Source: an uncultured Planctomycetaceae bacterium (lineage in GTDB: Bacteria > Planctomycetota > Planctomycetia > Pirellulales > UBA1268). From it: a DNA stretch of 11,095 bases. The translations under genes were made by a program, and so were the position numbers. The first letter of the stretch is position 1. Every line of letters starts with the position of its first letter. The stretch is taken from positions 1 to 11,095 of the forward strand of contig CAJAYZ010000700.1 in assembly GCA_903949225.1 (NCBI GenBank), in the 5' to 3' direction. The notes beneath the pieces were generated by a model that worked only from the letters and a program-made list of their open reading frames with translations, searched no databases and was not told the DNA's origin. Shown here piece after piece: positions 6,884 to 11,095 of this stretch.

Positions 6884-6887
6884 ATTT

Positions 6888-7028
6888 ATGAAGCGTCGCA
6901 TGTCGAGCCGGTGTCGCCCCTGGCGTAGCAGTCCCCGATTCAGGACGCCCCGGAAGCTTCGTTCACCGATCGCCCGCCGCCGCAGGCCGTTCCAACTCGA
7001 GCGACTCGAGCCGCGAAAAATGCTCGTC
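6888..7028 (+). other. Arg/Lys-rich leader with LERLEPRKML motif
   Basis: Sub-feature of the giant protein (residues 1-47). Of the first 44 residues 18 are Arg or Lys, including a run of four Arg at 30-33, and the block ends in LERLEPRKML (37-46) directly before the first beta module. This resembles the LEPR-x-L-L N-terminal motif that marks many very large exported planctomycete proteins. There is no hydrophobic core, so it does not look like a Sec or Tat signal. Its mechanism is unknown to me; a sorting or export role is inference. Confidence 0.7.
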
Positions 7029-10000
7029 GGCAGCGTCTCGGGCGATGTCTTCAACGACGCCAACCGCAACGGCATCGACGATCCCGCCGAAAACGGCCTC
7101 GCTGGCTGGACGGTGTTCGTCGACACCAATAACAATGGCGTCCTCAACGCCGGCGAACGGAGCACCGTCACCGACATCGACGGGCGGTTCGCGATCACCG
7201 GACTGACCGCCGGCAACATCAACCTTGTCGAGGTCGTGCCGGCAGGCTTCGCGCCGACGCCCGGCTTCACGAATCGGCAGACGGTGCGGATCCGCGACGG
7301 ACGCGAACAGCGGGCAAGCTTTCCCAACGTGGCGCTTCCCCCGGTCACCGGCACCGTGGCGGGGACGGTGTTCGAGGACCGCAACGAGAACGGCACCCGC
7401 GAGGCTGGTGAGCCCGGGATCGCCGGCTGGGCGATGTTCATCGACACCAATGGCGACGCGATCCCGAACCCCGGGGAACCGGCCGCAGCGACCGGAGCCG
7501 ACGGCAGCTACCGGATCACCGGGGTGAACCCGGGCACGGTGACCGTGTTCGAGGTCCCCGCCGGTGGTCTCCGCCCCACCGTCGGCGGCCTGTTTCCGCT
7601 CGTCGGCGCGACCGACCGTCGGACGGTGACCGTCACCTCCGGCGCGACCGCGACCGCCAATTTCGGCAACCTCATTCCCCAGGTGGGGTCGATTCAGGGG
7701 ACCGTTCGCAACGACCTCAATGGTGACGGATTGTCGGGAGCGGGTGAGCCGGCGCTGGCCGGTAGGACGGTGTTTGTCGACCTCAACGCCAACGGCGTGG
7801 TCGATGCCGGCGAGCCGACCCGGCTCACCGATGCCGCCGGCGGCTATACGTTCGCTGGCATCCACACCGGCAGCTACACGATCGGCGAAGTCGTGCCGGC
7901 CGGATGGATCAATGCCGTCGACAGCCCCGCCTCGCGTGGGGTGAATGTCGCCTTCGGCAGTGCCAACACCGTCGACTTCTTCGATCTGGTGCCTGCAGCG
8001 GGATCGATCAGCGGCCTCGTCTTCAACGACGTCGATGGCGACGGCGGCCAAACCGCCGGCGAATTGGGCCTCGCCGGATGGCAGGTGTTCATCGACACCG
8101 ACGGCAACGGTATCGCCGGTGCCACCGAGCCGACCACGCTCACCGATCCCACGGGCGCTTACTCCTTCACGGGCGTCCCCTACGGCCCGGTCACCGTCCG
8201 CGAGGTCGCCCCAACTGACTGGGTGGCGACCAATCCGCTCTCACAGGCACGGTCGTTTCTCCAACTCAGCGGTGCCGCCACGGCCGGGGTGAGCTTCGGC
8301 AACCGCGAGCGAATCGGCTCGATCACAGGGATCGTCTGGAACGACGCCAACGGCAACGGCCTTGCCGACGTCGGGGAGAGTGGCGCCCTCGGGGCCGCGC
8401 TCTATCTCGATCTCGACCGCGACGGCGTCCAGAGCGCGACCGATCCGATCGCGATCGCCGACGCCACCGGACGCTACACGTTCTCCCGCGTGCCGGCCGG
8501 CCTGCAGAGAGTGACCCAGATTCCCGATGCCGGCTGGGTGACGGCGATCGGCAAGTCGGCCAGTGCCGTGATCAATGTGACGATCGGTGGCGCCCACACG
8601 GCTGACTTCTTCACCCTGCTCCCTACCACCGGGTCGGTCTCTGGCACCGTTCACAGCGACGCGAATGCCAACGGCCTCGTCGACGTTACCGACGCCCCGC
8701 TGTCGGGGTGGATTGTCTACTCCGATCTCAACGGCAACGCGACGCTCGACGTCGACGAGCCAGTCGCCACGACCGATGCGGCCGGAAGCTACACGATCAC
8801 CGGCATCCCCTACGGCCGAAACCAGATCCGCGAGGTCCTCCAGACGGGCTTCACCTCCACCAACCATCCCGGTGGCGTGGTGACGATCACGATGCTCAAC
8901 GGCGAGGCCCGGGCGGGGATCGCCTTCAGCAACCTCGAGACCGTGACCTACACGATCGCTGGCACGGCGTTCTTCGATGCCGACAGCGACGGCCTCCGCG
9001 GCGTCGGGGAGCGCGGTCTCGGCGGCATCACCGTCTTCGTTGACATGAACGACAACGGGGTCAAGGATCCGACCGAGCCCTCGACCGTCACCGCCACCGA
9101 TCTCTACTTCACGCCGGCGGTTAACGAGGCGGGCACGTATTCGTTCCTCCACGTGTCGCGGGGAACGTACACCGTCCGTGAGATCCTTCCTGCCGAGTTG
9201 GCCGGCACCGCGGCGGCGGCCACCGTGCAGGTGGTGACGGTCGGTCCGACGAGCCAGACGGCGATCGATTTCGCGAATCGCTACCGCGCCAATGAGATCC
9301 ATGGCTCCGTGTTTGACGACACCGACGCCGACCATGTCCGGGATCCGGGCGAATACCTGCGACCGGGGGTGAGCGTCTACATCGACCGCAACCGCAACGA
9401 TTTCCACGACGCCGACGAGCCGGGATCGGTGACTGGCGAGGATGGTTCGTATCACTTCTACGGTCTGGCGCCGGGGGCGTACGTGGTGCGGAGGGATTCC
9501 GCGTCCGCCGGCATCGTCACCTACCCGCAGACCTCCGGTGGGATCCTCTGGCCGGCCGGGACGAGCAATCCCGCCGTGGGCGTCGTCACCCCCGGGGTGA
9601 TCACGGCTTCGCTCGCCGATGGCGAGGTGTTCAACCAATCGGTGAGCATCACGATTCCGGGCGGCGGTGGCGTGACGACGATGGTCGACGTCTTCCTCCT
9701 GTTCGACGACACCGGGAGTTTCGCCGGCAACAGCCCGCTGGTGCGGGCGGCCTTCCCGACGATCATCAGCTCCCTGCAGACGACGCTCCCGGGGGTCGAC
9801 TTCGGCTTCGGCGTGGGGCGATTCGAGGAGTATGCGAACTTCGCCGGGGAGAACTCCGCCGGCCGTCCCTTCACCCTCAATCAGCCGATCGTGGCGTCGA
9901 CGACCCCGGGCTTCAGCCTCTCGATCCAGTCGGCCCTCGATCGGATGGCGCCGGGCTACGGCGGAGACGGACCGGAGACCGACATCGAGGCGCTCTATCA

Positions 10001-11095
10001 ACTCGTCACCGGCATCGGCTTCGACGGCAACAACAACGCCACGATCACCGACAGCGGCCCGGCTGGTCTGGTCTCGACGCAGCTCACGCCGGGCGCGAGC
10101 GGCGACGTCCCGAGCTTCTCGTCATTCGTCCCCGATCCGGCCAACAACGTTCTCGCCCCGGACGGCACCATCGGCGGCGGAGGCTTCCGCGCCGGAGCCT
10201 TGCCGATCATTCTCACCGCTACCGACATCGGGTTTGCCTACCAGCCGAAGGGCGAAACAGTCGTTGTTGGCACCGGCAGCGTCAGCCTGCCGTTGACCGA
10301 TTTTACAGGCGTCTCCCGCGCCACCACGCCCTATGGCGCTGGCGCCGGCATCCAGGAGACGGTCACCGGCCTCAATGCCCTCGGCGCGCTCGTCATCGGC
10401 CTGGGGACGAATGCCGAGTCATTGGCCGCCCCCCGACAGGGGCTCGAGGCCCTGGCGAAGCTGACTGGAGCGGTCAACCGCTCCACGACGTCGATCGCCA
10501 ACGGAACGATCGACCCGATCGATCCGGGCGATCCGTTCTACTTCCAGATCACCACCGGCTTCGGGGCGACGGTCGCCAGCGGGATCACCGCGGCGATCGA
10601 GAACGCGGTGACGAACATCGCGATGGACCTCACCGTCCGCGCTTCCGATCCACGCGTTCGCATCGTCAACCATACCGGCACACTCGCCGGGGTGAGCGCC
10701 GGCCAGACGGCGAACTTCGATATCGAGTTCGTCGGGGACGGCCGCCCCCACCGCTTCGATCTCCAGTTCGTCCGTGCCGGCACGAATGTGGTGGTCGGCT
10801 CGATTCCGGTGGTGCTGGGAACGCCCGTCGTCGGCGAGGGCTACCAGTTCGACGATCTCTCCGACGGCGAGATTCACTCTTCGTGCGATTTCGGGAGCTA
10901 CGTCCCCAACGTCGCCCCCACGTTCCTCGGCGGTGGCGATCAGGCCTTGATCGAGGATGCCGGCCCGCAGTCGCTCGTCAGCTGGGCGACAGGCATCAGC
11001 CCTGGGCCTGCCAACGAGTCGGCACAGGTCGTCGGATTCCTCGTCACGACCGACAATCCTGCGTTGTTCAGCGCGGCTCCATCGGTGTCGGCGGA
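6888..11095 (+). CDS. Giant surface protein: LEPR-type leader, eight SdrD-B-like modules, integrin-beta-like vWA (3' end beyond window)
   Basis: The frame is open for 1402 complete codons and runs off the window, so the protein is larger than seen. Residues 1-46 are Arg/Lys-rich and end in LERLEPRKML, matching the planctomycete LEPR-x-L-L N-terminal motif; no hydrophobic signal sequence is visible. Residues ~48-931 are eight tandem SdrD-B/Cna-B-like beta modules with paired Asp/Asn-Gly loops. Residues ~932-1250 are a von Willebrand A domain with D940-x-T942-x-S944. A beta-rich stretch follows, then from ~1341 the start of a surface-protein tandem repeat with EDAGPQSLVSWATG. Cysteines are nearly absent, as usual for extracellular planctomycete proteins. 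A GGAGA 5 nt before the ATG supports the start; the ATG at 6900 is an alternative. A calcium-dependent adhesive or structural role is inferred. No catalytic domain is visible. Confidence 0.92.
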   Translation, partial: MKRRMSSRCRPWRSSPRFRTPRKLRSPIARRRRPFQLERLEPRKMLVGSVSGDVFNDANRNGIDDPAENGLAGWTVFVDTNNNGVLNAGERSTVTDIDGRFAITGLTAGNINLVEVVPAGFAPTPGFTNRQTVRIRDGREQRASFPNVALPPVTGTVAGTVFEDRNENGTREAGEPGIAGWAMFIDTNGDAIPNPGEPAAATGADGSYRITGVNPGTVTVFEVPAGGLRPTVGGLFPLVGATDRRTVTVTSGATATANFGNLIPQVGSIQGTVRNDLNGDGLSGAGEPALAGRTVFVDLNANGVVDAGEPTRLTDAAGGYTFAGIHTGSYTIGEVVPAGWINAVDSPASRGVNVAFGSANTVDFFDLVPAAGSISGLVFNDVDGDGGQTAGELGLAGWQVFIDTDGNGIAGATEPTTLTDPTGAYSFTGVPYGPVTVREVAPTDWVATNPLSQARSFLQLSGAATAGVSFGNRERIGSITGIVWNDANGNGLADVGESGALGAALYLDLDRDGVQSATDPIAIADATGRYTFSRVPAGLQRVTQIPDAGWVTAIGKSASAVINVTIGGAHTADFFTLLPTTGSVSGTVHSDANANGLVDVTDAPLSGWIVYSDLNGNATLDVDEPVATTDAAGSYTITGIPYGRNQIREVLQTGFTSTNHPGGVVTITMLNGEARAGIAFSNLETVTYTIAGTAFFDADSDGLRGVGERGLGGITVFVDMNDNGVKDPTEPSTVTATDLYFTPAVNEAGTYSFLHVSRGTYTVREILPAELAGTAAAATVQVVTVGPTSQTAIDFANRYRANEIHGSVFDDTDADHVRDPGEYLRPGVSVYIDRNRNDFHDADEPGSVTGEDGSYHFYGLAPGAYVVRRDSASAGIVTYPQTSGGILWPAGTSNPAVGVVTPGVITASLADGEVFNQSVSITIPGGGGVTTMVDVFLLFDDTGSFAGNSPLVRAAFPTIISSLQTTLPGVDFGFGVGRFEEYANFAGENSAGRPFTLNQPIVASTTPGFSLSIQSALDRMAPGYGGDGPETDIEALYQLVTGIGFDGNNNATITDSGPAGLVSTQLTPGASGDVPSFSSFVPDPANNVLAPDGTIGGGGFRAGALPIILTATDIGFAYQPKGETVVVGTGSVSLPLTDFTGVSRATTPYGAGAGIQETVTGLNALGALVIGLGTNAESLAAPRQGLEALAKLTGAVNRSTTSIANGTIDPIDPGDPFYFQITTGFGATVASGITAAIENAVTNIAMDLTVRASDPRVRIVNHTGTLAGVSAGQTANFDIEFVGDGRPHRFDLQFVRAGTNVVVGSIPVVLGTPVVGEGYQFDDLSDGEIHSSCDFGSYVPNVAPTFLGGGDQALIEDAGPQSLVSWATGISPGPANESAQVVGFLVTTDNPALFSAAPSVSA
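7029..9680 (+). repeat. Eight tandem SdrD-B/Cna-B-like beta modules (coding repeats)
   Basis: Each unit starts with a G-x-(V/I)-x-G-x-V strand, then an Asp/Asn-rich loop (NDANRNG, EDRNENG, NDLNGDG, NDVDGDG, NDANGNG, SDANANG, FDADSDG, DDTDADH), a strand such as WTVFVDTN, a second Asp/Asn loop ending in GEP or DEP, then a D-x-x-G-x-Y-x-F turn and a V-x-E-V strand. Units begin at 7029, 7347, 7683, 7998, 8313, 8628, 8943 and 9291. Units 3 to 6 are each exactly 315 bp (105 codons). Unit 7 has about ten extra residues in its second half and unit 8 is longer and more diverged. The paired loops resemble the calcium sites that stiffen SdrD B repeats; calcium binding here is inference. The DNA is diverged between units, so these are old duplications. 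Confidence 0.88.
9681..10640 (+). other. von Willebrand A domain with integrin-beta-like motifs
   Basis: Sub-feature of the giant protein (residues ~932-1250). Strand VDVFLLF leads into D940-D-T942-G-S944, a MIDAS of the D-x-(S/T)-x-S form. It continues with VDFGFGVGRFEEYANF, a candidate third MIDAS segment GGDGPETDIEALYQ (D1027), GGFRAGALPIILTATDIGFA and the later strand ALVIGLGTNAES. The order and wording resemble the integrin-beta I-like domain (F-G-S-F strand, D-x-P-E-G, W-R-x-x-x-R-L-L-V-F-x-T-D-x-G-F). Between the last two motifs lies a ~45-residue Gly/Asn/Pro-rich insertion. Metal-dependent ligand binding is the family role; the ligand is unknown. Confidence 0.8.
10908..11095 (+). other. 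Start of a tandem surface-protein repeat (cut by window end)
   Basis: From residue ~1341 the sequence reads NVAPTFLGGGDQALIEDAG, then PQSLVSWATGISPGPANES and VVGFLVTTDNPALFSAAP. I recognise this as a beta repeat found in many copies in giant planctomycete and other bacterial surface proteins (N-x-A-P-x-F, E-D-A-G-x-Q, W-A-T-x-I-x-x-G-P). Usually many copies follow, so the gene probably continues well past the window. Only most of one copy is visible, so copy number cannot be judged. Confidence 0.65.

Larger units (their letters stand above)
6595..6887. other. Gene-free region upstream of the giant surface protein, rich in short repeats
   Basis: 293 bp, visibly less GC-rich than its neighbours. 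It holds the palindrome AGCGTACGCT (6781-6790), further AGCGT copies at 6670, 6720 and 6726, the interrupted palindrome CATCGC-A-GCGATG (6675-6687) and a spaced inverted repeat at 6808-6842. It probably carries the promoter and a structured leader for the giant gene. No tRNA or convincing small protein gene is seen; a 71-codon GTG frame here has no supporting feature. Confidence 0.5.

Noticed and set aside
6963..8051. Another antisense frame (362 codons) over the first modules
   Set aside because: Same reason: composition is the reverse complement of Asp/Asn/Gly-rich repeats, with no start signal or family match.
7029..9680. Regular repeats that could suggest a CRISPR array
   Set aside because: The period is about 315 bp, the units are protein-coding and diverged, and there are no short identical repeats with unique spacers.
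8241..10001. Long open frame (586 codons) antisense to the giant surface protein gene
   Set aside because: It is a mirror of the repeat array and reads as Arg/Asp/Gly/Val-rich low-complexity sequence. The sense frame is continuous and has clear domains.
6888..11095. Possible frameshift or pseudogene in the giant gene, since only scattered short frames end within it
   Set aside because: Translating from the ATG at 6888 in one frame gives continuous domain sequence to the window edge without a stop; it is simply unterminated in the window.

Overview
The window looks like a chromosomal segment from a planctomycete (Planctomycetota, probably Pirellulales-like). The DNA is GC-rich with long spurious open frames on the antisense strands. 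It also holds a Tat-exported Gfo/Idh/MocA oxidoreductase, a secreted polysaccharide-type esterase, and a very long surface protein with the N-terminal LEPR-x-L-L-type motif seen in planctomycete giant proteins. The phylum call is inference from gene content; there is no rRNA or marker gene here. No tRNA, CRISPR array, transposase, integrase or defence module was seen.

Layout. A leftward secreted alpha/beta-hydrolase (55-1944) is divergent from a rightward pair: a Tat-signal Gfo/Idh/MocA oxidoreductase (2190-3665) and, 46 bp later, a CapA-family secreted metallophosphoesterase-like protein (3712-4716). These converge on a leftward membrane fatty acid desaturase (4768-5604), with a GC-rich stem-loop at the junction. 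Divergent from the desaturase is a small secreted or anchored protein with DUF4410-like features (5800-6594). A 293-bp gene-free stretch rich in short inverted repeats follows. The rest (6888 to the window edge) is one uninterrupted reading frame of more than 1402 codons, cut off by the window end.

The large protein is the main item. In order it has: an Arg/Lys-rich leader of about 44 residues ending in LERLEPRKML, with no hydrophobic signal segment; eight tandem SdrD-B/Cna-B-like beta modules carrying paired Asp/Asn-rich (probably calcium-binding) loops, four of them exactly 105 codons long; a von Willebrand A domain whose motifs look closer to the integrin-beta I-like domain than to a minimal vWA; a beta-rich linker; and the beginning of a tandem surface-protein repeat. 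It is most likely a cell-surface or secreted adhesin or matrix protein.

How the genes fit together. The esterase, the oxidoreductase and perhaps CapA fit export-linked carbohydrate metabolism; the desaturase modifies membrane lipids; the DUF4410-like protein and the giant protein belong to the cell envelope. Apart from the possible oxidoreductase-CapA transcription unit there is no strong sign that the window is one functional system. I found no convincing new multi-gene system. The integrin-like giant protein, its atypical leader and the structured region before it deserve the closest look.
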